Assembly (NCBI GenBank): GCA_031265535.1 | Contig: JAISCO010000040.1 | Coordinates: 1 to 11,033 of the forward strand | DNA from: Spirochaetaceae bacterium | GTDB lineage: Bacteria; Spirochaetota; Spirochaetia; Treponematales; Breznakiellaceae | DNA length: 11,033 nt | Reading direction: 5' to 3' | In this document: in pieces, positions 1-5,052 of the stretch | Position numbering within the stretch: position 1 is the stretch's first letter | Layout of the letters: each line of letters starts with the position of its first letter | Notes under the pieces: model-generated | The model's database searches: none | Told to the model about the DNA's origin: nothing | What the model saw: only the letters and a program-made list of their open reading frames with translations | Program-made: the position numbers and the translations under genes

Positions 1-44
1 AAGGCAAGTGTTGGCAACAAACTCCTAACGCGGAGCGTATGTAA

Positions 45-60
45 AACCCGCTGGCGGGTT
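45..60. terminator. Short GC-rich hairpin, possible end of an upstream gene
   Basis: The sequence aacccg-ctgg-cgggtt folds into a 6-bp stem with a 4-nt loop. No T run follows, so an intrinsic terminator is not proven. It lies about 80 bp before the first gene and could close a transcript entering from outside the window. Confidence 0.3.
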
Positions 61-88
61 GACTTGGTAAAGGTGGGGGGATTATTCT
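59..88 (+). promoter_or_regulatory. Weak candidate promoter with a G6 run in its spacer
   Basis: TTGACT (59-64) and TATTCT (83-88) are separated by 18 nt, and the spacer contains six consecutive G (75-80). The -35 match is good and the -10 match is 4 of 6. This is the only promoter-like pair I see before the flavoprotein gene. Confidence 0.25.
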
Positions 89-138
89 TTTGATTCATGA
101 TGAGTGTTTTGTGAAAAAAATTGATTAAGAGGTAAAAA

Positions 139-756
139 ATGAAAGTTATAGCATTTAACGGCAGCCCGCACGAACAAGGCGCTTCGTACACCGGGATCCT
201 TGCCATTACGTCGGAGTTGGAAAAAGAGGGGATTTCAACTGAAATTATCCATGTAGGCGACAAGAACATACCCGGCTGTTCAGCCTGCCACGCCTGTTTC
301 AAAATGGGGCAGTGTAAATTTGACGACATTGTAAACCAATGCGCCGTAAAGCTTGAAAAAGTGGACGGTATTATACTTGCAGCGCCGGTATATTACGGCG
401 GAATAGCGGGAAACTTTAAGTGTTTTTGCGACCGCCTGTTTTTTTCAAGCTCAAATTTGAAACGCAAAGCGGGTGCGGTTCTTACAACGGTACGCAGAAC
501 CGGCGGCATTGATGTTTTTCATCAATTGAATAACTACCTAACTTTGGCAGGCGTTATAATCACACCCACCGTATACTGGAACGTATTGCACGGAAACAAT
601 GCGAAAGAGGCGGAGCAGGACGGTGAAGGGATATTTACCCTGCAAACTGTGGGACGGAACATGGCGTGGCTACTTAAAACACTGGAACTTGGCAAAAAAA
701 CCATTCCGCTCCCAAAAGAAGAAGAGCATGTCCGTACAAATTTCATTCGTGATTAA
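139..756 (+). CDS. Iron-sulfur flavoprotein-like NAD(P)H-dependent FMN reductase family protein
   Basis: A 205-residue flavodoxin-fold protein of the NADPH-dependent FMN reductase / iron-sulfur flavoprotein group. Residues 1-10 form the first beta strand and phosphate-binding loop (MKVIAFNGSP), and APVYYGG near residues 77-83 is the second flavin-contacting segment. Cys47, Cys50, Cys53 and Cys59 form a compact CX2CX2CX5C cluster, the pattern that binds a [4Fe-4S] centre in iron-sulfur flavoproteins, although in many relatives these cysteines do not hold a cluster. The length fits the family. The ATG is preceded by a good Shine-Dalgarno (AAGAGG, 127-132) at 6 nt, which fixes the start. The protein is cytosolic with no signal peptide. 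Its electron donor and substrate cannot be read from sequence. The nucleotidase follows 49 bp downstream on the same strand, probably in the same transcript. Confidence 0.85.
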   Translation: MKVIAFNGSPHEQGASYTGILAITSELEKEGISTEIIHVGDKNIPGCSACHACFKMGQCKFDDIVNQCAVKLEKVDGIILAAPVYYGGIAGNFKCFCDRLFFSSSNLKRKAGAVLTTVRRTGGIDVFHQLNNYLTLAGVIITPTVYWNVLHGNNAKEAEQDGEGIFTLQTVGRNMAWLLKTLELGKKTIPLPKEEEHVRTNFIRD

Positions 757-787
757 GCTAATTAGCGCCGCGCGGTAGAAGCGTGCA

Positions 788-801
788 GGGGGGGGGGGGG
801 G
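788..801 (+). repeat. G14 homopolymer tract at the ribosome-binding position of the nucleotidase gene
   Basis: Fourteen consecutive G end 4 nt before the ATG at 806 (the intervening bases are CAAA). No conventional Shine-Dalgarno is present, so the G run itself occupies the ribosome-binding site. It could pair with the CCUCC of 16S rRNA using G-U wobbles. Confidence 0.9.
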
Positions 802-805
802 CAAA

Positions 806-1423
806 ATGGACGAAACAGAATTTATTTTTGGCGTTGACCTTGACGGAGTTGTAGGTGATTTTTACGGCGCGATGCGCGAAATCGCGGCGGAATGGCTTGA
901 CAAACCCATATCCCAACTTACCGAAAACGTCAGCTTTGGATTTGAAGAATGGGGCATTGATGACTTTGGCGGCTATGACCGCCTGCACCGGTTTGCGGTT
1001 ACACAACGCGCCCTTTTCCGCAATATGAAACCGTTAAAAAACGCCTCCGCCGTTCTACGAAAACTTTCAGCGTACGGAATAAGAATCCGCATCATCACGC
1101 ATCGTCTGTTTCTAAAATATTCCCACAAGACTACAATTACACAGACCGTAGAATGGCTTGATTCGTATGATATTCCATACTGGGATCTATGCTTTATGAA
1201 AGACAAAGGCGCGGTAGGCGCTCATGTTTACATTGATGACACGCCGATAAACATAGAGTTGCTTCGCGCCAACCGCTGTAAATGCATCGTATTTTCAAAC
1301 TCAACAAACCAAGGTGTAAAAGGCCCCCGTGCCAATAATTGGCTTGATGTTGAAAATTTAGTGTTACGCGCAAAAGAAGAATGGAGTACGGGCGCGCGCG
1401 GATTATTCGAGGATGGCGTATAA
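806..1423 (+). CDS. 5'(3')-deoxyribonucleotidase-like HAD phosphatase (NT5C family)
   Basis: A 205-residue haloacid-dehalogenase-fold protein resembling 5'(3')-deoxyribonucleotidases, which dephosphorylate nucleoside monophosphates. HAD motif I is VDLDGVVGDF, with nucleophile Asp11 and acid/base Asp13. Motif II is IITHR with Thr98. Lys132 and Lys134 in FMKDKG are the candidate motif III lysines, and YIDDTPIN with Asp144-Asp145 is the Mg2+-binding motif IV. All expected catalytic positions are present. The cap between motifs I and II carries aromatic residues, as in this group. The length is typical and there is no signal peptide, so the enzyme is cytosolic and may act in nucleotide salvage or pool control. 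The unusual part is upstream: the ATG sits 4 nt after a G14 tract instead of a normal ribosome-binding site. Substrate preference is not predictable. Confidence 0.8.
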   Translation: MDETEFIFGVDLDGVVGDFYGAMREIAAEWLDKPISQLTENVSFGFEEWGIDDFGGYDRLHRFAVTQRALFRNMKPLKNASAVLRKLSAYGIRIRIITHRLFLKYSHKTTITQTVEWLDSYDIPYWDLCFMKDKGAVGAHVYIDDTPINIELLRANRCKCIVFSNSTNQGVKGPRANNWLDVENLVLRAKEEWSTGARGLFEDGV

Positions 1424-1424
1424 A

Positions 1425-1453
1425 TAGTGAGGTGAGGAGTGAGGAATGAGTGA
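1425..1453 (+). promoter_or_regulatory. GTGAG-rich stretch with two overlapping start options for the ABC ATPase
   Basis: Repeated gtgagg/gagtgag words give two ribosome-binding sites: GAGGAG (1434-1439) placed 6 nt before ATG 1446, and GAGG (1441-1444) placed 5 nt before GTG 1450. Only the GTG is in frame with the ATPase. The ATG frame ends after 13 codons at the TAG at 1485-1487. Confidence 0.5.
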
Positions 1454-2223
1454 GAAGAATTGCTGGGGGGTATTTGACGCGGCTTAGTATAAAAAATCTG
1501 GATTTTAGTTTTAGCAACAGCAAGATATTCAACAATTTTTCTCTTGATCTGGGCGGTGTAAGTCCCGTATTCATTTTAGGGCCTTCAGGATGCGGAAAAA
1601 CCACGCTGTTACGGCTGATAGCCGGATTGCTCCGCCCGCAAAGCGGGACGATAAGCGGCGGGACAGAAGGAGCCGTCACAGAAGAATCCGGGGCAGAAAA
1701 GCCCGCAATGTCGTTTGTGTTTCAGGAGGCGCGGCTTCTTCCTTACTTGAATATTTTGGAAAATGTGACGCTGCCTATCATTAAAGTTTTAGGAAAGGCG
1801 GAAGCGGAAAAGCGGGCTCTCTTTTTTCTGCGTGAAAGCGCGTTAGCCGAATACATCTATAGCTATCCAGCCAAACTATCCGGTGGACAGCGGCAGCGGG
1901 CTTCAATCGCGCGGGCCTGGGCATATCCCGCTCCCATTATCCTGATGGATGAACCATTCCAATCGCTGGACATACCATTGCGGATTCAGTTGATGGATTC
2001 TGTACGGCGGCTGTTGCAAGCCGAAAAGCGTTTTGTAATTGCTGTTACTCACGACCCCCGCGAAGCAATATACTTAGGTCAACGAATCATTGTTCTGGGA
2101 AAATCACCTGACGGGACAGCCGTTGTTACCTTTGACGAAAATCTTGAATCACACGACACAAAACGCAATTTTGTGTCGGAGTCCACAATTTCGCTGGAAA
2201 AAAGACTCATCGCGAGGCTATAA
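1450..2223 (+). CDS. ABC transporter ATP-binding protein, nitrate/sulfonate/thiamine-precursor importer type
   Basis: A 257-residue ABC ATPase with every motif intact: Walker A GPSGCGKTT (44-52), Q-loop Gln92 in FQEARLLP, signature LSGGQ (143-147), Walker B ILMDEP with Asp167-Glu168, D-loop SLD, and H-loop His201 in THDP. The FQE-RLLPW-like segment and THDPREA fit the NitT/TauT/ThiZ subfamily of importers for taurine, sulfonates, nitrate or pyrimidine precursors. The protein would sit on the cytoplasmic face of the inner membrane and power a permease. No permease or substrate-binding gene is present here: the stretch downstream holds only a pseudogene fragment. The annotated start is a GTG. 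The N-terminus is uncertain because a G6 run (1465-1470) decides the frame: with five G, the upstream ATG 1446 (better Shine-Dalgarno) would join this frame. A TTG at 1474 is another option. Confidence 0.88.
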   Translation: MRRIAGGYLTRLSIKNLDFSFSNSKIFNNFSLDLGGVSPVFILGPSGCGKTTLLRLIAGLLRPQSGTISGGTEGAVTEESGAEKPAMSFVFQEARLLPYLNILENVTLPIIKVLGKAEAEKRALFFLRESALAEYIYSYPAKLSGGQRQRASIARAWAYPAPIILMDEPFQSLDIPLRIQLMDSVRRLLQAEKRFVIAVTHDPREAIYLGQRIIVLGKSPDGTAVVTFDENLESHDTKRNFVSESTISLEKRLIARL

Positions 2224-2252
2224 GCCGCCTAAAATTGTTTTTTGCGGTAAAA

Positions 2253-2284
2253 GTTAACGCTGATTTTCGTTTTGAAATTGGAAT
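2253..2284. repeat. Dispersed repeat, copy 1 (inverted relative to 7628-7658)
   Basis: The 21 bases cgctgattttcg...gaaat (2258-2278) recur exactly, in inverted orientation, at 7634-7654, with further similarity on both sides. In both copies one frame reads ADFRFEIGI. The second copy abuts a G14 tract; this one does not. Confidence 0.75.
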
Positions 2285-2324
2285 CCCTGTCGTCCAGTTT
2301 TGTTAGACGCCAGATTCTGAAAAA

Positions 2325-2341
2325 CCTCTTTTGATAAGAGG
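2325..2341 (+). promoter_or_regulatory. Hairpin that includes the ribosome-binding site of the antitoxin remnant
   Basis: cctctt-ttgat-aagagg forms a perfect 6-bp stem. Its 3' arm (AAGAGG, 2336-2341) is also the only Shine-Dalgarno in front of the ATGs at 2350 and 2354, so the fold would hide it. It may instead be a weak terminator for the ABC gene, but no T run follows. Confidence 0.35.
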
Positions 2342-2353
2342 AAGAAAATATGA

Positions 2354-2474
2354 ATGAAAAAGATTGAACAGGTAAGCATAAGTGATTGAGATTATGTCGG
2401 ATGACATTGAAACTGAAGAATATATTATCGCTTTTCTTGAAGCCGCTCTCGCGGAAAACTTACGCTTCGTATAA
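2354..2474 (+). pseudogene. Frameshifted and truncated HigA-like antitoxin remnant
   Basis: ATG 2354 opens MKKIEQVSISD and stops at TGA 2387. Skipping one base (T2387) continues as EIMSDDIETEEYIIAFL, then EAALAEN, and ends at TAA 2472. The combined peptide resembles the start of HigA-type addiction-module antidotes, whose N-terminus typically reads D-(I/P)-x-(D/E)YL-x(3)E-x-I-x-x-YLxxALEExD before an XRE-type helix-turn-helix. Here the sequence breaks off before the DNA-binding domain. No toxin partner is recognisable upstream. Family assignment rests on a short stretch recognised by eye, so it is moderate to low confidence. The single-base frame break plus loss of the 3' part argue for a decayed gene. 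Confidence 0.4.
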
Positions 2475-2497
2475 CCCCGCCCTCCTCACAAATATTG

Positions 2498-2532
2498 GAG
2501 TTGTTCGGCACCCCGGAGTTTTCGAACAACTC
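2498..2532. terminator. 10-bp inverted repeat between converging genes
   Basis: gagttgttcg (2498-2507) and cgaacaactc (2523-2532) are perfect inverted copies around a 15-nt loop. The element lies 47 bp past the lipoprotein 1 stop on the minus strand and could act on converging transcripts from both sides. No strong T run adjoins it, so intrinsic termination is uncertain. Confidence 0.4.
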
Positions 2533-2578
2533 TATTAAGAGGGCTAGGGCTAATTCCGCCGTGTACCGGCAGCTGTTT

Positions 2579-3385
2579 TCAAAGCTTGCAGTTCATAAGA
2601 GCAGCCATCGGCATCCGTGAACCAACAAGCATAAGATTTGAATAATCCCGGTCTTTCTCGTCCCCCTGTTCTTGATCGAACAATGATTTTTCAGTCCAGT
2701 CCCAAATGAGCAATGTGTCTTCGGTTAGCTTGGAAGCCATATTCGTAAAATACGAAGCAGGATAACCAAACCCTATGAATATTTCCACGAGCTCATCCCA
2801 TGTTCCTTCTAAAACTGTGTAGTCTTCAAAGTTACTCTTTTTAAAGTTACTATCGGTTTCACAAATTTTCGCCAATTCCCCGAGTGTTTTACCGGAAACT
2901 ACGGCGGTAAGTTTAGCCTCTGTATATTTGATGTCAATCCCGCAAATGTAATAATAATCTTTCGATTCAATAGTTTTGCCGGAATATGATTTTTTATCTG
3001 CCCCCACCACTGTAATTGATGTTAATTCACCGCCTGACATACTCACGTTTACTGTACTGTCGTCTGTTGGTGTGAATGTTGGGGTTCCGCCATTGTTAGT
3101 AAAACTACCCTTGCTTACAATAACGCCGTCTATCTTGATAACATAAGTACCGCTTCCTGCTATCGCACGGGCATTTTGGGAGGTTCCGTTTGACGGTGTA
3201 AGGATAATCTCGATTGTTTTTCCATCCGCTGTAACGCCATAGAACCCGGTTATAGTTTCAGGCGCATCACTGCCTCCGCCGCCGCTACCGCTGCTACCGC
3301 GGGCGTTGTGATCACAGCCTGCCAGCGCTATTCCAAATACCAGCGCCAATGCCAGTATTCCGCATAAATTCTTCTTGCTTACCAT
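2579..3385 (-). CDS. Lipoprotein 1, paralogue of the neighbouring lipoprotein
   Basis: A 268-residue predicted lipoprotein of unknown function. Residues 1-23 are a signal peptide (charged VSKK, hydrophobic core, LAGC lipobox) and Cys24 would be lipidated, so the protein is probably anchored in the outer or inner membrane facing outward or into the periplasm. A Gly/Ser linker (about 30-41) follows. Residues about 45-150 are a beta-rich domain shared with lipoprotein 2 (G-Y/F-YG-T-DGKTIEIIxT, QNAR, GTY, ITVxGxDxKxYxG). The C-terminal part, after about residue 150, shows no clear similarity to its paralogue. AGGAG (3396-3392) lies 6 nt before the ATG. The gene has its own promoter (3785-3813) and a roughly 390-nt leader. 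I do not recognise a specific family beyond Treponema-type variable lipoproteins. Confidence 0.85.
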   Translation of the reverse strand: MVSKKNLCGILALALVFGIALAGCDHNARGSSGSGGGGSDAPETITGFYGVTADGKTIEIILTPSNGTSQNARAIAGSGTYVIKIDGVIVSKGSFTNNGGTPTFTPTDDSTVNVSMSGGELTSITVVGADKKSYSGKTIESKDYYYICGIDIKYTEAKLTAVVSGKTLGELAKICETDSNFKKSNFEDYTVLEGTWDELVEIFIGFGYPASYFTNMASKLTEDTLLIWDWTEKSLFDQEQGDEKDRDYSNLMLVGSRMPMAALMNCKL

Positions 3386-3401
3386 TTTTTACTCCTGATA
3401 A

Positions 3402-3421
3402 AAGCGGCGGAATCGCCGCTT
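3402..3421 (-). terminator. GC-rich hairpin with T tail just upstream of lipoprotein 1
   Basis: On the minus strand aagcggcg-attc-cgccgctt is followed by TTATC and then the ribosome-binding site AGGAG. The 8-bp GC-rich stem followed by a short U run looks like an intrinsic terminator within the leader. It would act as an attenuator if it forms. It is absent from the leader of lipoprotein 2. Confidence 0.45.
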
Positions 3422-3433
3422 GATTTAATCGAA

Positions 3434-3454
3434 CATTAACACCACGTGTTAATG
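3434..3454. promoter_or_regulatory. 9-bp palindrome resembling an operator
   Basis: CATTAACAC-cac-GTGTTAATG is a perfect inverted repeat with a 3-bp centre. This form is typical of a dimeric repressor site, but it could equally be an RNA hairpin. It lies inside the 67-bp insertion only. Confidence 0.4.
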
Positions 3455-3501
3455 ATTACTCCTATTGTTAATTTTTGGTAAAAATATATTCGGGACAGGG
3501 C

Positions 3502-3526
3502 AAAAACCGCCATACGAACGGTTTTT
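3502..3526 (-). terminator. Conserved leader hairpin, copy 1
   Basis: aaaaaccg (3502-3509) and cggttttt (3519-3526) pair around ccatacgaa. The same loop and stem occur in leader 2, where the stem is longer. On the minus strand the 3' arm ends in a five-T run, resembling a weak terminator between the small leader ORF and the lipoprotein gene. Confidence 0.5.
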
Positions 3527-3550
3527 AACCCGGCCTTTATTACACCGCGC

Positions 3551-3739
3551 TCACGGGGCGCAGGCGAAATAGCCTTTGTAAAAACCGCGTAACATGCGCA
3601 GCGGACGCAACATTCGTTGCGTTATGAAAAATATAAAAGTAGATAAAGTTTTTGAAACTATTAGTTGATTGGGGGGGGGGGGGGTAACAGCAGTTTCATA
3701 GAACGCTGCACCAGTATATTTCTTACCCTCGCTGGGCAA
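3551..3739 (-). CDS. Possible small leader ORF reading through the C14 tract (lipoprotein 1 leader)
   Basis: This is a 62-codon frame from ATG 3739 to TGA 3551. It begins MPSEGKKYTGAAFYE, crosses the C tract as four prolines, and continues QLIVSKT...TFIFFITQRMLRP. It ends GFYKGYFACAP, 25 nt before the conserved hairpin. Leader 2 carries a homologous peptide (RYTGTALYK...QLIVPRT...TFIFF, then the same ending), but there its 13-C tract breaks the frame. The three base differences downstream of the tract (3616-3545 versus 4859-4789) are all silent in this frame, which is suggestive though too few to prove coding. No good Shine-Dalgarno is visible. An alternative ATG at 3777 lies at the predicted transcription start, in another frame. 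It may be a leader peptide or a by-product of a structured RNA. Confidence 0.3.
   Translation of the reverse strand: MPSEGKKYTGAAFYETAVTPPPPNQLIVSKTLSTFIFFITQRMLRPLRMLRGFYKGYFACAP
3671..3684 (-). repeat. C14 tract (G14 on plus strand) in the leader of lipoprotein 1
   Basis: Fourteen C on the minus (transcribed-sense) strand lie about 100 nt after the predicted transcription start and about 290 nt before the lipoprotein ATG. The equivalent tract in leader 2 has 13. Confidence 0.95.
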
Positions 3740-3756
3740 GCCATACTATGAAACTG
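3691..3756 (-). repeat. 11-bp inverted repeat near the 5' end of leader 1
   Basis: CAGTTTCATAG (3691-3701) and CTATGAAACTG (3746-3756) are exact inverted copies 44 nt apart. They could form a long stem-loop beside the C tract. Leader 2 has no such repeat here but has a gcgccg/cggcgc pair (4938-4943, 4965-4970). Confidence 0.55.
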
Positions 3757-3784
3757 AATGTTCGCAACTATACTCATGTTTCAT

Positions 3785-3813
3785 AATATAGCCCTGCTAA
3801 GGCGGTTTGTCAA
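3785..3813 (-). promoter_or_regulatory. Sigma70-type promoter of lipoprotein 1
   Basis: On the minus strand TTGACA (3813-3808) is followed after exactly 17 nt by TATATT (3790-3785). This is a full-consensus -35 box with an optimal spacer. Transcription would start near 3778. The element is conserved in front of lipoprotein 2. Confidence 0.8.
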
Positions 3814-3823
3814 GAGTGAAACG

Positions 3824-3853
3824 CCCCGCTCAACGCGCTGGCGTTGAGCGGGG
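3824..3853. terminator. Perfect 13-bp stem hairpin between lipoprotein 2 and the promoter of lipoprotein 1
   Basis: CCCCGCTCAACGC (3824-3836) and GCGTTGAGCGGGG (3841-3853) pair perfectly with a GCTG loop. The hairpin is 53 bp beyond the lipoprotein 2 stop and 10 bp before the -35 box of lipoprotein 1. It probably separates the two transcription units, although no T run follows on either strand. Confidence 0.6.
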
Positions 3854-3905
3854 AACGCTGGCGGCTCCGCGTCATTTTCAGAACGCTTTGAACCGCCCGT
3901 GGAAA

Positions 3906-4694
3906 TCACCAGTTTTTGTTGAGACCATAATATTCGAACGGCAGCCGCGACACAAAGCTTATCAGATTCATCTTGGGATTATTCTTATCCCACAGCCATG
4001 CGTCTTTAAGGAAATATATCCCACACACATTACCTTTCATATTGGAAGCAACTTCTTGTAAAACCGAATCGGATGGGGGTACAGGCATAGTTTTGCCAAG
4101 TTTTACCATATCATCCCATGTTATTTCCGCTAATTCATCTGAATTTGTAGAAAAGTCTGTACCCTCATGTGCCCAAATGTAAGTAAATATTTCCAGCATC
4201 GTTTTATTTTTAAACTTTTCATTAAATTCAGATTCTGTAAACACTGTTCCACCCGCAACGCAGTAAAACCAATCTCTCGATTCAACGGCGCTGCCTTGGT
4301 ATGTTTTGTTGTCTGTTCCCTTTACCGTAATTGATAATACACCGCCTGATATTTGCAAAGCTACGGTACTGACGCCGTCTATGGATGTGAACTTTGGCAT
4401 TCCATTGTCGTTTTGACAAGTACCCTCGCTCATCTTAATGCCGTTTATCATTGTACGATATGTACCGTTTAGTAACACACGGGCATTTTGGGCTGTTTTG
4501 TTTGATGACGTAATAATGATCTCTATTGTTTTTCCATCACTTGTAATGCCATAGTACCCGTTTATGATTTCAGGCCCATCACCGCCGCCGCCTCCACCAT
4601 CGCCACCGCCGCCACTGTTATCACAGCCTGCCAGCGCCATTCCAAATACCAGCGCCAATGCCAGTATTCCGCATAAATTTTTCTTGCTTACCAT
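3906..4694 (-). CDS. Lipoprotein 2, paralogue of lipoprotein 1
   Basis: A 262-residue predicted lipoprotein of unknown function. The signal peptide is nearly identical to that of lipoprotein 1 (only Ile19 to Met19 within the first 24 residues), and Cys24 is the lipidation site after LAG. A Gly/Asp-rich linker (about 27-41) follows. A beta-rich domain at about 42-150 aligns with its paralogue: GYYGITSDGKTIEIIIT, QNAR, GTY, LSITVKGTDNKTYQG, ESRDWFY. The C-terminal 110 residues differ completely: they contain acidic helix-like segments and several Trp residues, and no motif I recognise. AGGAG (4705-4701) lies 6 nt before the ATG. The gene has its own promoter (5017-5046) and a roughly 316-nt leader. 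The shared front and divergent back suggest surface-protein diversification by duplication and recombination. Confidence 0.85.
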   Translation of the reverse strand: MVSKKNLCGILALALVFGMALAGCDNSGGGGDGGGGGGDGPEIINGYYGITSDGKTIEIIITSSNKTAQNARVLLNGTYRTMINGIKMSEGTCQNDNGMPKFTSIDGVSTVALQISGGVLSITVKGTDNKTYQGSAVESRDWFYCVAGGTVFTESEFNEKFKNKTMLEIFTYIWAHEGTDFSTNSDELAEITWDDMVKLGKTMPVPPSDSVLQEVASNMKGNVCGIYFLKDAWLWDKNNPKMNLISFVSRLPFEYYGLNKNW

Positions 4695-4741
4695 TTTTTT
4701 CTCCTAATAAATAAATTAATTTTGGTAAAAATATAAGGACG

Positions 4742-4774
4742 GGGCAAAAACCGCCATACGAACGGTTTTTGCCC
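4742..4774 (-). terminator. Conserved leader hairpin, copy 2 (12-bp stem)
   Basis: gggcaaaaaccg (4742-4753) and cggtttttgccc (4763-4774) form a perfect 12-bp stem with the same ccatacgaa loop as in leader 1. It lies 48 nt upstream of the lipoprotein start, just after the end of the small leader ORF. Candidate attenuator or RNA-stability element. Confidence 0.55.
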
Positions 4775-4779
4775 GGTCG

Positions 4780-5010
4780 TTATAACGCCGCGCTCATGGG
4801 GCGCAGGCGAAATAGCCTTTGTAAAAACCGCGTAACATGCGTAGCGGACGCAACATTCGCTGCGTTATGAAAAATATAAAAGTAAGTGAAGTTCTGGGAA
4901 CTATTAGCTGAAAGTGGGGGGGGGGGGGATTTATATAGCGCCGTACCGGTATATCTCCCCCCGCCGGCGCAAGCCGTTCTGTACAACTGAATGTTCGTGG
5001 ATATACTCAT
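4780..5010 (-). CDS. Possible small leader ORF reading through the C13 tract (lipoprotein 2 leader)
   Basis: A 76-codon frame begins at ATG 5010, within a few bases of the predicted transcription start, so it would be leaderless or nearly so. It opens MSISTNIQLYRTACAGGG, reads the C tract as prolines, and continues in a frame ending RLRPMSAAL. The peptide in the other leader also starts MSI-x-x-NIQ when read from its equivalent ATG (3777), but is interrupted after the C14 tract. With 12 or 15 C here, the frame would instead match the GFYKGYFACAP ending seen in leader 1. Whether any of this is translated is unknown. The alternative is a structured non-coding leader. Confidence 0.3.
   Translation of the reverse strand: MSISTNIQLYRTACAGGGRYTGTALYKSPPPPLSANSSQNFTYFYIFHNAANVASATHVTRFLQRLFRLRPMSAAL
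4916..4928 (-). repeat. C13 tract (G13 on plus strand) in the leader of lipoprotein 2
   Basis: Thirteen C on the minus strand occupy the position equivalent to the C14 tract of leader 1. A G6 run on the same strand (4962-4957) lies 28 nt earlier in the transcript and could pair with part of the tract. Confidence 0.95.
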
Positions 5011-5016
5011 GTTAGT

Positions 5017-5046
5017 AATATAGCTTTGCTAAGATTGTTTTGTCAA
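5017..5046 (-). promoter_or_regulatory. Sigma70-type promoter of lipoprotein 2
   Basis: On the minus strand TTGACA (5046-5041) and TATATT (5022-5017) are separated by 18 nt. The surrounding sequence is conserved with the promoter of lipoprotein 1 (cactcttgaca..., cttagca, gctatatta). Transcription would start near 5010. Confidence 0.75.
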
Positions 5047-5052
5047 GAGTGA

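Larger units (their letters stand above)
2224..2578. other. Gene-poor intergenic stretch between ABC ATPase and lipoprotein 1
   Basis: This 355-bp gap holds the dispersed repeat (2253-2284), a small hairpin (2325-2341), the antitoxin-like remnant (2354-2474) and the 10-bp inverted repeat at 2498-2532. The plus-strand ABC gene and the minus-strand lipoprotein converge on it. I see no intact gene in it. Confidence 0.7.
3397..3463 (-). repeat. 67-bp insertion in leader 1, flanked by 8-bp direct repeats
   Basis: TTACTCCT occurs at 3389-3396 and again at 3456-3463. Lipoprotein 2 has only one equivalent site (CTCCT, 4701-4705) and its leader is otherwise collinear, so about 67 bp were gained here or lost there. 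The segment duplicates the Shine-Dalgarno (AGGAGT on the minus strand). It carries two perfect hairpins: 3402-3421 (8-bp stem, loop gaat) and 3434-3454 (9-bp arms, loop cac). It may be a tiny mobile element or a slippage product. Confidence 0.7.

Noticed and set aside
1194..1679. A 161-codon minus-strand frame opposite the nucleotidase and ABC ATPase
   Set aside because: It is a shadow of two well-supported genes with intact catalytic motifs on the plus strand.
3824..3853. Transposon end or attachment site
   Set aside because: The perfect hairpin lies between a stop codon and a promoter, has no partner repeat elsewhere in the window, and is better explained as a transcript boundary.
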